The position numbers and the translations under genes were made by a program. Shown here one piece after another: positions 21,979 to 33,987 of a DNA stretch of 64,000 bases. Source of the stretch: Entoloma clypeatum. Taxonomy: Eukaryota > Basidiomycota > Agaricomycetes > Agaricales > Entolomataceae. The notes beneath the pieces were generated by a model that was given only the letters and a program-made list of their open reading frames with translations, ran no database searches and was not told the origin of the DNA. The stretch covers positions 496,001 through 560,000 of the forward strand of contig OY751495.1 of NCBI GenBank assembly GCA_963565915.1. Reading direction: 5' to 3'. Numbering within the stretch: the first letter of the stretch is position 1; each line of letters begins with the position of its first letter.

Positions 21979-24110
21979 ATGTCGGTGTTACGAGAGTTGG
22001 GGGCCGTGACCTTTCTTGTTTTCAGGGCGAAAAGTCTCTGTGAGAGAAGCTATATCTAAGGGATTGTGTTTTCCGAAACCGGATAGGATAGTAAGTAGTA
22101 TCATCCGACCTCCGGCAGCACCTTGCTCATTTATATTGATGGTCGGCCGGGAACGAGAGTTGCGGATTCAGCAGTATCAACTTCGCCGATCAACATTGGA
22201 TACAAGGCATTCAGTTTCATGTAAATCGTAGGATCAAGAACGATGCAGTGTTCAAGGAAAGCTTAGATGCTCACATGTGTTATCAGGAGAGACGACGGAA
22301 CCCCATGGACTTGGTAACGTTTCCCAAGATACCTTCTCCGACTCCAAGCGCTCTATACTCCAGCATCGTGTCCCGCGCTGTTCAGCAGCACAATGAACGA
22401 AACTCTGCGCATCTCGTCTCTTCTGTATGGCTTCCCGTTCGGCCTGAGTATGAACGCCTGGAAAAGGCTGGATGAGAACCAATGGTCATGGTAGTTTTTG
22501 GGGTAGTGGTAGAGAACGCGGAGACCTCGGAGAGCACTGAACATTTGAATTTCGCCTGTCAGTTGCACAACCCATATGGAGCTGTTCTGCGCTCCGCAAT
22601 ATAGATAACCCTTGCACTGTTGCAGTACTGTTGAGTAACCGGCGCGCTTCTGAATCGTCTGTGAGATATCTTGGGTGCCTGGTGGTAAGAATCATCCCAC
22701 CATGAATCGGCCTGAGCAATTGTAGAGATCCAAAGAATCGTCGACGAACCATCTTTCCAAGAACCACCAAAGCATGAATGAGGTGGGCTAATGCGGATAA
22801 GCTTTGAGTATGTATTCTGGCTTCTATTTATCCATGGGAGAACTACAGGCGTTGTGGACATGGGCAGATTGACGAGAATCTGTCGCTGAGCAAGAATAGC
22901 ATTACGATGTCCTTTCTCAGAGCGCGCCTGTCAGCGGTTGTCAATACCAACCAAGCTGAAAGGAAAATGGGCGTACCGAGGAATCCATCAGATATGTAGT
23001 AATGAAGGTGAATGATGATCATGAAGGCCCATGCGTGTTGTGTCAGCTTTTGTATGTCAGCGATGAAATGACGTGCGTGATTTCTCATTCATTCAGTAGA
23101 TGAAAGGGTAAAGGTTCCAAACCATTGGTAGATAGTATTTTCTTTTCGCTTACGTGATGGCCGAAACGTCAAATGATTTGCAGTAGCAATGCACAACTTC
23201 CAGACACGCCGCTGAGCAGGTCGAATGAATGACTGTCTAACTCTGTGGTTCGGAAATGCACGCGATCCCTTCCTCCAAGTTCAGCAGTTTCATTGACCAT
23301 CCCATCCAGTGACGCTTTATCCGAGGGCGGGAGCTTGGTGAAAATTTTGCATTCTACGCCCGCGTCCCGCGCGTAGCCTCGGACAATGAAATATAGGAGT
23401 GCAGTGCGGGCGTCGAAGAACGATTAATGACGATGATGATGTACGGTCGGCACTTTGAAGCAAACGCGTTTCCAAATCAGAGCAGGGAGAGCCCCCAAGT
23501 TGGCATCCCCGTGCCCTCTGAATGATTCCCCGTCCCCTGTAGGACGCTTCACAGAAGCAGACCCAAAGGTCGAGGCGAAAGTCGAGGCTGAAAGCTAGGT
23601 TGGGTCGGTTGCAACAAAGTTGTGAAATTTTGACTACAACAAAAGCCTATCAAAGAGGACTTATTTAGCTTTGGACTCCTTTTTGCTGTCGAGTCCTCTG
23701 AGGGCAGGGCACCTAACCGTGGAGCTGCGAGGACCATACCCGAAAATTGCCAAGGCAATCTGAATGCATGCCACGGACGTAGTAGCGATTTGTGGGGGGG
23801 ACGGAGACCTATACCGCTCGTCCAGGAAGTAGATCCTTCCATAGACGCGTGGGCCCCTGACAGGCCTGAGCTGTCATTCTTCCTATCCTCGAGAAGCGTC
23901 CAGTTTGATATGACAAGGCCTCGGGCCAGCACGTCAAGCTTTCTACGGTGGATGGGGGGTCACGGATTGAGTAAGGCCTGAGTATAACTTCGTTGTGCGC
24001 ATGATGATGATGGTAGTAGACACGATTATATATAGAGAGCATCAGAAAGCGAAAGCGAAAAAAAAAAAAAAAAAACAAGCAAAGAGGACCACGAGATGGG
24101 AAAGGGAAAC
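21979..24110. other. Intergenic, possibly with a decayed gene
   Basis: About 2.1 kb without a supported gene. Minus-strand fragments at 22353-22770 and 22843-23088 show protein-like runs (for example ALRGLRVLYHYPKNYHDHWF) but in shifting frames without a start or splice chain, so a dead F-box-like copy is possible. The frame at 23549-23932 has no motif. An A/GA-rich stretch (GAAAGCGAAAGCG then poly-A) lies at 24047-24075. Confidence 0.35.
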
Positions 24111-25004
24111 TCAGACGGTACCAGATGAGGTGATAGTAACTTTGGCATTCGGGTTTCCGCCTTGTGTCCCCTTGGACTCGACAGCCCTAACTACTTCCAT
24201 TCCCTCGACGACTTCCCCAAAGACGACGTGGCGTCCATCCAGCTGTGGAGTGATCAATCCGGGGTAAGTGTGACGTCAGGCCAGATATACGCCGAACTCA
24301 CCCAGCTGGTAACGGCCGTCGTGATGAAGAACTGGAACCGGTGAGTGAAAATTCACCCCTCATGAGGTGGGTTTACATACTTGCGATCCATTCGTGCCGG
24401 GTCCTGCGTTCGCCATGGACAAAAGGCCAGGCTTGGAGTGACGGATCTTGAAATTCTCGTCTGAAAGTCGACCGTCAGACGTCTGAGACACACAGTCCCG
24501 AGAACTCGAACTTACCAGAAAACTTGTCCCCGTAGATGGACTTTCCACCTGTTCCGTTGTGTCGTGTGAAGTCACCGCCCTGAATCATGAACTGGACAAG
24601 CATAAAGGAGACAGAACCATTAATTTAACAGGCTTGAACAAAACAAGGAAGCAACCCACGTTGGGGATGATACGATGGAAAATGCTGCCCGCATAGCCGA
24701 AGCCATGTTGTCCTGTGGCCAGCTCACGAAAGTTTTTAGCGGTCTTCGGGACGATGTCGTCGTACAGTTTGAATATAATCCGACCGGCGGGTTTCGAATC
24801 TACTGCGACGTCGAACTGGTTTTTCTCTTCTGAATACAAAATTACAGCAGAGCACGAGAATTCCGGCTCACGAAGACGTTGGACCTGTGCAACACGGAAA
24901 AAAGCTGTGGTTCATATCCTTGGGACAGGTCAAACTGAAGATAAGACGTACATAATCTTTCCAGCAGAAGCTGTTGTCGTAAATCTGCGCAGGAAGGAAA
25001 CCAT
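24111..25004 (-). CDS. Mitochondrial cyclophilin (peptidyl-prolyl cis-trans isomerase)
   Basis: Cyclophilins speed proline isomerisation during protein folding. Exon 1 (24952-25004) encodes a basic, hydroxylated presequence [18 protein letters not shown] 13-nt exon (24872-24884) encodes SNVF. Exon 3 (24660-24815) starts [20 protein letters not shown] and ends FHRIIPN. Later exons give [40 protein letters not shown] with [17 protein letters not shown], and [20 protein letters not shown] ending TITSSGTV. The active-site arginine (FHRIIPN), QGGDF, FFITT and the tryptophan/histidine pair (SWLDGRH) are all present, so it should be active and cyclosporin-sensitive. The codon for Met18, where cytosolic cyclophilins start, is split by the first intron. 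The body alone matches ordinary cyclophilin A length. The presequence suggests a CPR3-like role in the matrix. Confidence 0.93.
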
Positions 25005-26412
25005 TTTGTAGAGAGAGAAAGACGCGGAAGGGGGTAGGTGGTGGTTTGGTTTTTAAGTTTTGAGTCGAACGTGAGCGTGTCGAAATTTTTTTTTGGATAT
25101 CACGTGTGTTCGCGTACCTGTTGTGACTGCGACGAGTCGCACGACTCCGATCGGAGGTTGGCATTCGAAGTTCTCCTGCGCTGACAAGCGGAATCTGGTA
25201 AAGTTCGGTGGGTGACTTCGCGACTCCTCGTCTTATAACGGCGTCAATCCCCGACAAAAGCGGCCAACAAAGAAAAGCAAAGTCTGCTGGCTCTCGGCAT
25301 CTCTAGAATGTACTTATTGGGTGGCTATTAAGCGTCACGAGATTCCACTTGTTCGGAGGAACCCCAGAATTTAATCTCCCTGATCTGCTGACCATTCTTG
25401 AAAGAGGTCGAGAAAAAATGCACCACCATTTCCTTGTCTGGATCTGTCTGGGCTGCGTTAATCCGATTCTTTCAACTTGAACCGCTGGAACATTTTTATC
25501 ACGTATTTATCGATCTCGCATTGCTTGACTCAAGAGGTTGAAAACCGTTCAGGTGCCCGCAAACTCATGCCCCTCAGTCTGTTTAATTTCCCAGCCCCGA
25601 ATCTTACCAGGCAAGTCCCTACAATCGCAGCTCCAAACACCTTTGGAGTGTCTCCTCGGATCAGTTTGCCTTCTCATCATTACCCTAACTTACAGCCACC
25701 CATGGGACACAACTTACGGCTATTGTACGGATAAATCCGAGTGGTGGGGCGGTCTATGCACTGTCACAGGGTGAGTACGGCACGTCTAAGTTCAATCGGT
25801 CGCTTGGAACGATTTCAGTCCCTGATGATGGGCAGGAACTCATTTCCCAGTTCAACCGGAAAAGAACCTGGCCAGCTGTGCTTCGCAACCTTCCCATGAC
25901 ATTGATATCACCCCCAACACGCGCCGTTGATGGATGCCGTCAAGCTTCGTCACACTCTGTTGAAAATCAGGCAGGGGCGGCGGCGGGGGGGTCCATTGAT
26001 GACACAGATGACTGACATGAGAACCAAGTTAGCACTGCACTTGCATGTCAATGTTCAACCTCTGTTGGTGCAACTTGAATGCTGGTTCAAACAACACGTC
26101 AGATTATTTCGAATCCCTGGTGATTTCATGTTTGTTCCATGCCCGTTTTTGCGGAAGTGGCATGTGAGATAGTGGGTCAATGGAGCTTGTTGGGTATATT
26201 CTTTCGCGCGTGTCTGATCAGCATTTTGAACGTATCTATCGTCATCAACCTTATCCTCGAACGCGTGTAAGAAACACATCCAGTCACACGCACGTGAATG
26301 CCTCATCACGCGAATCTTGTCACTTTTCGTGTCACCTGAGCGCGTTCCTTCTTCCACTGTCTCTACCCTAATTCCCAACCCCCATTCCATCAATCACCCA
26401 AACCACAAAATA
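25005..26412. other. Divergent intergenic region
   Basis: About 1.4 kb between divergent genes, so both promoters lie here. A plus frame near 25620-25772 has a hydrophobic run and ends at a GTGAGT, but no linked exon could be found. No repeat or RNA gene seen. Confidence 0.4.
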
Positions 26413-27405
26413 ATGTCCTCGAGCGATGCAATGAATATTGGACTCTTGGATCGCCGCTGTGCCACATGCAAGGTCACCACTGTCCCTACGTTTGGGTGGA
26501 AGAACTGCGATCCTTGTAGGCTGAAGAAGCGGACACAAGTGAGGGAGTCCAAAGCGCGGAAAAAAATGGCGGAGATTCATGAGAACTTGAACTATGATAT
26601 AAACGAGGGGAAGGCAGCGGTGCGGGGTGTGAAGCGGAAGGTGGGGGATCTGGAGGAGGATCACTTGATGGATAAAATAAGGAAGAGGTTCAAGGAGAAT
26701 GAACCTACGGCCCAGATTTCCACGCCCGTCATTGTGAGTGACACACTCACCCAGCCTGGGTCTCTTAGGTGATGACATCCGTGGGTTTAGGTTGCACCTT
26801 CGCTTGGCGATGCAGAGGTCGAGTATCAAACCGCCACTGAGATGTACGCAATGCTCACACACCTCTCGGGGCTCCAAGCCAAGTCCACCTTCGGCCCCCC
26901 AGGTATCCGTTTCAAAGGGTGTTATTCAATCGTGGCGAAAGAAGGCGTGGACGACATGAGGCGCGTGAGACTGGTCATAGAGGAACTGAGAAAGATTGCC
27001 AAGATTCAATTCAAGTGGGCACATCTCCCTTCGCTGATACCCCTTCTGGAATCCTCATTGCCTACCTTCATTATTCCCACCAGACGACAAGAAATGTCGA
27101 TTTCGAACGGCAAATCCATCTTCAAATGTACCTGCTACAGAGCCGCTCGGTTGGCCGCCGCCCTCCCACCACCTCCCCAGCTGCAGCATCTACCTGGCAT
27201 GCCAAATCCGGCTTTTGAAGCGCCAAAACTAACACAGAGCGATTTGACAGCCTGGGTCGCTTTGAGGTCCAAGGAATCTACGAGCAGCCCTACTCTGGAC
27301 GCCCTGGTGAAGTGTAGAGGACGGGTTATCATTTCAGCAGAGAAGGATGACTCGCATGTACTAGGAATACCAGGACAGAAGATCTCTGTCATTGTCGAGC
27401 ATTGA
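26413..27405 (+). CDS. Unknown protein with an N-terminal CxxC...CxxC zinc-ribbon-like motif
   Basis: Three exons close in frame. Exon 1 (MSSSDAMNIGLLDRRCATCK) has a C-x2-C pair, a spacer with a tryptophan, and a second C-x2-C pair (CDPCRLKKRTQVRESKARKK), a likely zinc site followed by a basic patch. Exon 2, after TTTAG, starts VAPSLGDAEVEYQTATEMYA and carries GIRFKGCYSIVAKEGVDDMR and RLVIEELRKIAKIQFK. Exon 3 follows a 69-nt intron and ends KDDSHVLGIPGQKISVIVEH. Proteins with this N-terminal ribbon and basic tail are common in agaric genomes, usually unnamed. A nuclear or nucleic-acid-binding role is only an inference from the zinc and basic motifs. Confidence 0.65.
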
Positions 27406-30263
27406 TCCCAGAAAGGGGCGGGGGCTGGGGCTGTGAGTGAGATTGCTCTGCGTATTTTCCCCGTATCGCAACGGTACTGAACGTTTTTCTATCCAGCAGT
27501 GCTCCAATCTTCTTTTTTTTTCGTTCCAGAATTGCACCGCTTTCTCAGGTACCACTTAATTGTCCCTAATTCTTTAGCTTGACGGCGACTGAAAACATTG
27601 CCCATCGGTATTCTAAAGTTGACAATCGCAAATTCTAACTTCTGCCTCTGTTTGGAAGCTGATTCCAAGGATGGCGGAGGTGCAGCAATATCGAAAGTTT
27701 AGGCGTCACACTACGACCGTAGCCGTTGAGCATATTGACTTGGGCGAGAATGAAGAAGAAGAAAAGAAGAAAAGAAAACGATCACAGAGGATTAGTATTG
27801 ACGACACTAGCTGAAGAACTCAATCCGTTGCACTGGCGGCCCCAACTGACAGTCCGGTCAACTTCCGGTCACTCACGGATTTAAAAATTAAGGTCACATT
27901 GTGGGCGTCAAGATGGGGTATGCGCGGACGAGGGAATCCGACGCGGATTCCATATTCCCTTTCAGAAAAAGCTCCGGCCAACACAGCGATCACCGGAAGT
28001 CCGCACATACCAAGGCTAAAAAGCTAAACATGTACATAACTACTACTTACCGCCAAGCTGCGAGCCTCCTCCTTCCCAGATCAACTATAAATCTTTGAAG
28101 GACATCATGATATCGATAAGACTCACTACCAGTGATCGATCAATCCATCGTCGGTTTTACAGGTGTAGAACGTCGTCGAAATATTCAGGTATCATGACAT
28201 CACAAGAGCTGCTTTACCATGGACGGGAAGCACATCAATAAAATAGGCTCGAACGCGGGGTGTGATTTGCCTTGCCTATTTTATTGAACGTGGGACCCGC
28301 CGGTCTGGCATTCACTATGCCCACGGCCCACCATGACGCCGACGGACATCGCCAGCTGCATTAAACGCAGGGATGGAGGCGGGAACGGGTTGGAGAACGA
28401 TGATCTAGACGCGGAGGTCAGTGGCAGTCATATGTATGATGTTATGAAAACGAGAGAACTCACCGATTATCAGCGATCAGGACGATCGCGCACTTACGGT
28501 CTCACTCTCGAACTCAAGACCCCTCTTCTGGACCGACCTGATCCCCCGCTTCTTGCGGATACTAGTAGACGCTCATTTCTTCATTCACCGTTGTTGTTGT
28601 ATGTTTTTCCAGTTCGTCACTTTGTCTAGATCCTCACACAGATCGATACCTGATTCAGCGAGCACCACTATCAGTCTATCACAACTTCCTCCTCGTCGAC
28701 GTCGTCATCGAGCACATCTTCCTCCTCCACCTTGGCATCCTCCAACAGCTCCACCGAGGTCACCGCGGCTACTTACACTGGTTCGAACCCCACTGCCCCT
28801 GAGCCAGCTTCTCCAACCTCCGCCCCCCTCTGCGACTGTGCCGGCGCTAACACTGCCGACCTTCACTCCGATGCTCACCTACTTACGGTTGCTGGTTCAC
28901 GTGACCGCGCCAGTTGATCAAATTTACTTCAGCAACGTAGCACCCAAAACTTCGCAACTTCTTAGAGAAACTGCTACCTTTACGCGATAACTCGGGTGCT
29001 CAGACCTTGAGATGGGGACTTCCCAGTGGACTGGGGCACACAGCAACAAGCACATCCGAGAGGGCGGGACCAGGGCCGACGCCGACATCTATATCAGCAC
29101 ACGGATCATCCTAGACATCATCACTGTTTGTTTGACCTCTGGACAGAGGCTGGCGATGACGACGATCTGGGCAAGGTTTGCCAGTACACCAGAATCGAGT
29201 CATAAAGAGGGTACAGCGCATCCGGGACGTCCCATTCACCTGCCAGTGGGTCGATGATCAACTCATCGACGCGGGAGAATGATTCCGGCGCGCGCTACAG
29301 GAGCAGGTATCACAAATTGGGCACCAGGAAATTGATATGGACGTGGTGTATAATAAGTGTTGCAATCTAACTGGGCGCAGTACCGAGTCATCAATCCCCG
29401 TGTTTCACGCCGAACTCCGCATCATTCTCCACCTCACTCCCTCATTGCTATCAGCGGCGGCGCTCCCAAACCCACCCGCCCAATCCCCCATTGGCTGCAG
29501 GAAACGGAGCTGTATTGGTTGCTATCTCTGGACGTCCGCATTGACTCAGCGCACGGAAGATGTCGTGGATGACGAGTGGATGCCATGGCAAAACGTATAT
29601 GAACTGGGCACTTCCTGGCCCTGCGAGCGAAATGCAGGGGGGTCGTGGACGAGAACGTCAACAAACTCGTCATTGGTACTGTTAGCCTGCGGCTTGTGGA
29701 TGCTTCTGTCGATGAAGCGGAGGCTCATACGAAGAAACTTGTCAAAGGCGAAGCAGCCCTTCCTTACTCCGAATGCCAATAGCCTATCCATCACTGTGCG
29801 AAGTTTTGTTATGACGTGCCGATAGTCTATTTCTTCCTATTGGCTTTACATTATTAGATTTCATGAACACGGTCGACTATATGCTTCTGAAAGTGGTGTG
29901 CATCAAATCGTCGGAACCCCAATCCTTGTCAATGGAATGTCCTTGTAGGTTTGGGGGTGCATTGGGGGTGGCGTGGTGGCCTTTAAGGATTCTTTCGTTA
30001 TTAGATCAAATGTCCCTATTATTGTCCAGTCCAACGCACGACGGTATTCCACGTTCATGCACTTCTATCATCTCCCACCTGTTCGTTCGAACGGAGACTT
30101 GTCATGAAAAGCAGTATGAAGGAACATATTGATACGAGCATCATTTGCAGAAAAAGTCCAATGATGTCTAAAAGATGGTGTTCGGTCAGATGTGAAAAAG
30201 CGAACACGTCACAAAGAATAGTTCACCGATTAAAATCCCTGTTCAGAAGAGAATATTAGTTGG
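27406..30263. other. Long stretch without a supported gene
   Basis: About 2.9 kb. Between 28333 and 29830 several plus-strand frames show patches that look coding but are broken by stops and frame changes, as expected for decayed coding DNA. I cannot assign a family. A hairpin with 13-bp arms lies at 28236-28286. No RNA gene was found. Confidence 0.4.
28236..28286. repeat. Short perfect inverted repeat (hairpin)
   Basis: Arms CAATAAAATAGGC (28236-28248) and GCCTATTTTATTG (28274-28286) are exact inverted copies separated by 25 bases. It has no obvious gene partner. It could be a transcription end structure or the remnant of a tiny mobile element. Confidence 0.6.
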
Positions 30264-31453
30264 TCAGAATACTGTCGACGAACCAGCCAACTCACCGAAT
30301 GGGGGAGAGGTTAGGAATAATGCACGAAGTGCAGGTAACGTGACAATCACCGTGATAGGAAGAGCAACTATTCCATCTGTAATCCGAGACTCTGTGGAAA
30401 ACAATGCGATAGTCGTGATATAGATCACTATCGCCGTCAGAGCCCAGTTGACCGCAAATAGAGTCATCACAAAGACTTTTGCAAGGCCGCTCCTTATCAA
30501 TGTCAAGACTGCATACCGAGAATCGACGGCCGTTCCGTTGAGCAATGTCGTACTTGCCGTATTCTTCACGAACGGGACGAAGTTGTCAGTGTAGCCAGTA
30601 AATGCGATGGCAAGAATGGGAAGTGACGTGATGTTGTGGCTTGTAACAACGAAATTCGTTTCCAGGCGAAACTCGTCAAATGGATAGAGATACCCAAGTT
30701 GATCGGAGGACCGAAAGGTTTTCCCGAGCATCAAATTATGTGTGTTGACATCAAGGAGGTGCGTTGTTTGAAACTCATTCAGGGCTTGGACACTGTCGGA
30801 TTGCCTGCATTTAGAATGGTAGAAGCAGGAATTCATTCTCTTACTAAAGTTGGGTCTTCCTGTCACTGGCAAGATACGGCTGAGCGGCAGGATTATAGGT
30901 GAAAATAGGCTGGGACGCGCTGAAAGAATTCGATGGTTCCGTCAGGGCCAGAAACCTAGCCGTGATCAGAGCATCGTGCTCACCCATTGACATATACAGA
31001 GAGAGGTATGTTCGATGGTGCACACGAAGTGGACTGAAATGGCAGCTGCAGTGGCGCTGTAGATCTGTAGTCCCCGCACGCGCCAATGAGCCATGACACT
31101 GAGATAGTTGCTAAAGGAACATTGAAATTGTAGATGTGTCCCAAGAAGAATATCTAAGGAAGATATGCACTGGATTAGGTACTGCGTCAAGTCCTTAGAA
31201 TCACATAGTAAGGCCTCACCCCAGATTTTTCCACAGGAAGATTAATGAAAAAATCGCGGTCGTTGTCTCCTGCCGGATGCGCGAAGAAAAAGAGGACGAA
31301 GGCAACAACGCAGACAAAAACAAAAACACACAAAAACACGTATGGAACAGTAGGACGGAGTCGGAGACGCGGCCACTTGAGGAGGCCCCGCACGTGGGCA
31401 GCGAACTGGCCAGGGAGACGGGAAGCAAAATGAAAGAGAGGGAACTTCACCAT
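30264..31453 (-). CDS. DUF4436 family integral membrane protein
   Basis: Exon 1 (from 31453) starts MVKFPLFHFASRLPGQFAAH and contains membrane segment 1 (YVFLCVFVFVCVVAFVLFFF) and the junction FFINLPVEKSG. A second exon reads ATISVSWLIGACGDYR through PSNIPLSVYVNG. The following exons give an extracellular beta-rich part with FRSSDQLGYLYPFDEFRLET and SHNITSLPILAIAFTGYTDN. A cluster of three further membrane segments follows: LAKVFVMTLFAVNWALTAIV with IYITTIALF, then GIVALPITVIVTLPALRALF, ending PPFGELAGSSTVF. The order, YPFDxF motif and C-terminal LPITxxxxLPALRA block match the DUF4436 family of bacteria and basidiomycetes, whose function is unknown. Internal exon edges near 31110-30900 are only approximate. 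Confidence 0.75.
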
Positions 31454-32148
31454 TTTGAAGGTGAAACGGCAACGTCCTTTTTTCTGGGTTTATATGGAAG
31501 ATTAGCGCTTAGCAGCCCAGCGACCAACCTTCGACCTGAGGGACGCTAAATGAATTAGATTGCGGTGATCATCACCAAATCATCACCTGCGATATTCAAG
31601 GTGGCATTGTTTTCGTTGACAGAACTCAAAAGTGAATGCTGTGCAGGATAGTACCATGGTGTGAGCTTGGATTACAAATCTATGATTCATGTATTACCTA
31701 CGCTCCGACAGCCTTGAACTCCAGGGGGAAAAAAGGCCCTACGAATCTGGAATGGTCGAAGATCTCACAATGGAAATGAGGTGCAAACACTCTGCACAGC
31801 TTTGCCCGAACCGCATCATCATGATGGACTATCATCAATCTCGATCATTTGGTTGATGAGTTGGTAGGCTATTTCGAATGTGCATTGAGGGCTGTCGTTC
31901 AATCAGTCGTTTATGAGGCCGTAGCGTTATAATGAGCGGTCACTGAGTCCATCCGCAGCCGCGACTGCATCAAATGAAAATGTGGATTAGATTGAGTCGG
32001 ACCGGAATCGAGTACAAGTGATTACACCAAGTACATGAGGCTTCTGCATCAAGAAGTATCCCTTCTATGTATGTGGTCGTTTACAAGGCCTGCCTTTCTT
32101 CATTGTGTATCATGACTTGAGACGAGGGATGGAACGTACACCGAGTTC
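31454..32148. other. Intergenic between DUF4436 and OMA1 genes
   Basis: About 700 bases holding the DUF4436 promoter and the OMA1 3' end. No coding frame above 60 codons, no repeat seen. Confidence 0.5.
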
Positions 32149-33683
32149 TCAAGCCACCCAGATATCTCCATCCGCTCCGTGTCCACCAAGAGTCAACCTT
32201 CTGAATTCTTCGATGCTATCCTGAACGACCCCACACTCGGGATTACCTGCGAGAATGCCATATGCGTCTGGAAGCTGCTTTTCGAGGTTCTAACGGACGA
32301 ACGTCATTCTCCATGGTAAGGGAAAGAAAGTGAACAATAGGGTTACCTGGACGCGTAGTTCGGACGTTGGGTGTGTCCGGAGGAAGTTAACGCTTAAGGT
32401 CCCCATCCTAGCTTCCATTTCGCCTAAGCGGCGGAACATCCTGTTCAGACCAACATCGTGTTCGTTTAATCAATTTGAGAATGGATGAAAAGGGAGGACT
32501 CACGCAGGCGCAGCTTTTGGATCAAAGCAAGCCCTTGACATGAGTTTCAAACCGATCGTATCAGCTGAATATGAGCCATCAAAATTTCAAGAGGATAATG
32601 GAATGAGTAGGAGTTCTCACCCTCTAGTTCTTGCGTTCGTGAGTTTGGGAGTTGAAAGAGTAGTTGTGTTGCCAGATCTGAAAGGTTGAAATCGAGGCCT
32701 AGGGTCTGGAGGGCTACCAGGGCGATGAGTAGTATGGTAGCCGATGATATTCTTTCCGCGGTGTGCCTGGCGACTGCATACGACAGCGTTAGGCGGGGTA
32801 CATGGCGAGAAGTTCTTGAGTCAAGTTCTTACCGACATGTCCGATTTCTAGAGAGAGAACAGATATGAATAGTTCGTGAGACATCAAGGGAAGTTCGACT
32901 CGGACGTACCGTGGGCAAGGACAGCTGCTAGACCCTGTTCGTCCTTACATATCGGGAGGATTCCGGTGTATACGACGATCAAGCCTACTCAACATGCGGG
33001 GCCTTGATCCAAAACATCGATAGATTGACCATGCTTACCTGGCGCTGCCTCCGCATTTGCCGTCTTCTGGTCATTCACCACAATGACGTCCCACTCCCTC
33101 CTGACCGCAGTTGCAAGCTTCGTATCTGGGTCCCACGAATCAGAGTCTGGTGAGACAGTCACAGTCTCTCCACGTATAATCCCCAGATTGGACGCAGCCA
33201 CTATCCTCGAGACAACGCGACGGACGTGCCGGGATAGTGGATGGTTTGGCGGCAACATGCGATCCCGGTGCTCGTCGTACGATTGTTTCCGTGCGAGCTG
33301 GCCAATCTAACGACAGAATGGAAGGTCTGTGTCACCAGTATGAGGTCGGCAAGGACGGGCACCTTCTCCTCGAGCTTGGGACCCGTGTTCATGAACCGCC
33401 AGCGTCCCGTCTCTGGAACTTGCTCTAGACTAGCATTCTGTTATAAGCCTCTCTTTCCCCCTCCAAGTGCTTTACGTACTCACTGAGTATACCAATAGAT
33501 GCCTCCCACACCTGTGATGGCTGCAACCACCTTCAACGAAGTGTTGTGTTGGGAGAATGGCCACCGCCCGAAGCGAACATATTGATGCCTTCTTGTTTGT
33601 GAGGAAGGCGAAGAGGAGAAATTCCGCAAGCGGCTCGGGAGACATGGCCTAGAGTTGAGGGCGTTACGTGCTGCACCGAACAT
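32149..33683 (-). CDS. OMA1: OMA1-like mitochondrial inner-membrane zinc metallopeptidase (M48)
   Basis: OMA1 is a stress-activated, zinc-dependent protease of the inner membrane. Nine exons close in frame: 33484-33683, 33363-33429, 33039-33306, 32910-32984, 32833-32847, 32621-32773, 32504-32564, 32347-32440 and 32149-32289, giving 1074 nt and 357 residues. The N-terminus MFGAARNALNSRPCLPSRLR is a good mitochondrial presequence. A membrane segment (SLKVVAAITGVGGIYWYTHL) precedes EQVPETGRWRFMNTGPKLEE and IGQLARKQSYDEHRDRMLPP. The catalytic part is LIVVYTGILPICKDEQGLAA, then HEIGHVVARH with the HExxH zinc motif, then LEADTIGLKLMSRACFDPKA with the third zinc ligand (the glutamate of LEAD). The tail SVNFLRTHPTSELRVQNLEK matches the family. 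HEIGH is assembled from three exons, one only 15 nt long. The usual ANAFVLPGG loop reads ANAEAAPG here, a change worth noting. Confidence 0.93.
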
Positions 33684-33771
33684 GAGGAGAAAGGAATATG
33701 GGAGGAGTTGGCAAATAGTCTGGTACAGTTTATGTCAGTCTTGATGACATACACTGAGACTCTTTTCATTG

Positions 33772-33866
33772 GCCGCGTTGGCGTAGTGGTAGCGCGTCTC
33801 ACTTGTATGCCCCAATCATTGGACTAAAACATGAGAAGGTCACTCGTTCAATCCGGGTACGCGGCA
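33772..33866 (+). tRNA. tRNA-Thr (anticodon TGT) with a 23-nt intron
   Basis: The acceptor arms GCCGCGT and ACGCGGC pair fully, the D stem is GCG/CGC, the anticodon stem is TCTCA/TGAGA, and the T arm is ACTCG-TTCAATC-CGGGT. The anticodon TGT is at 33804-33806. The intron, 33808-33830, sits at the canonical position after base 37. It lies between the dynamin 3' end and the OMA1 start. Confidence 0.9.
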
Positions 33867-33987
33867 CCTGTTTTGTTTCAGGATTTCACTGTTCGACCTT
33901 TCCGCCTGCCTCCCCAACCAAAAATTGTGATACTTCAACGTCGCCAAAAGGTTCTACTTATACAACATCTATCCGTACACACCGAGC

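Noticed and set aside
22240..23090. A second F-box-like gene on the minus strand
   Set aside because: Protein-like fragments occur in shifting frames with no start, no F-box motif and no consistent splice chain.
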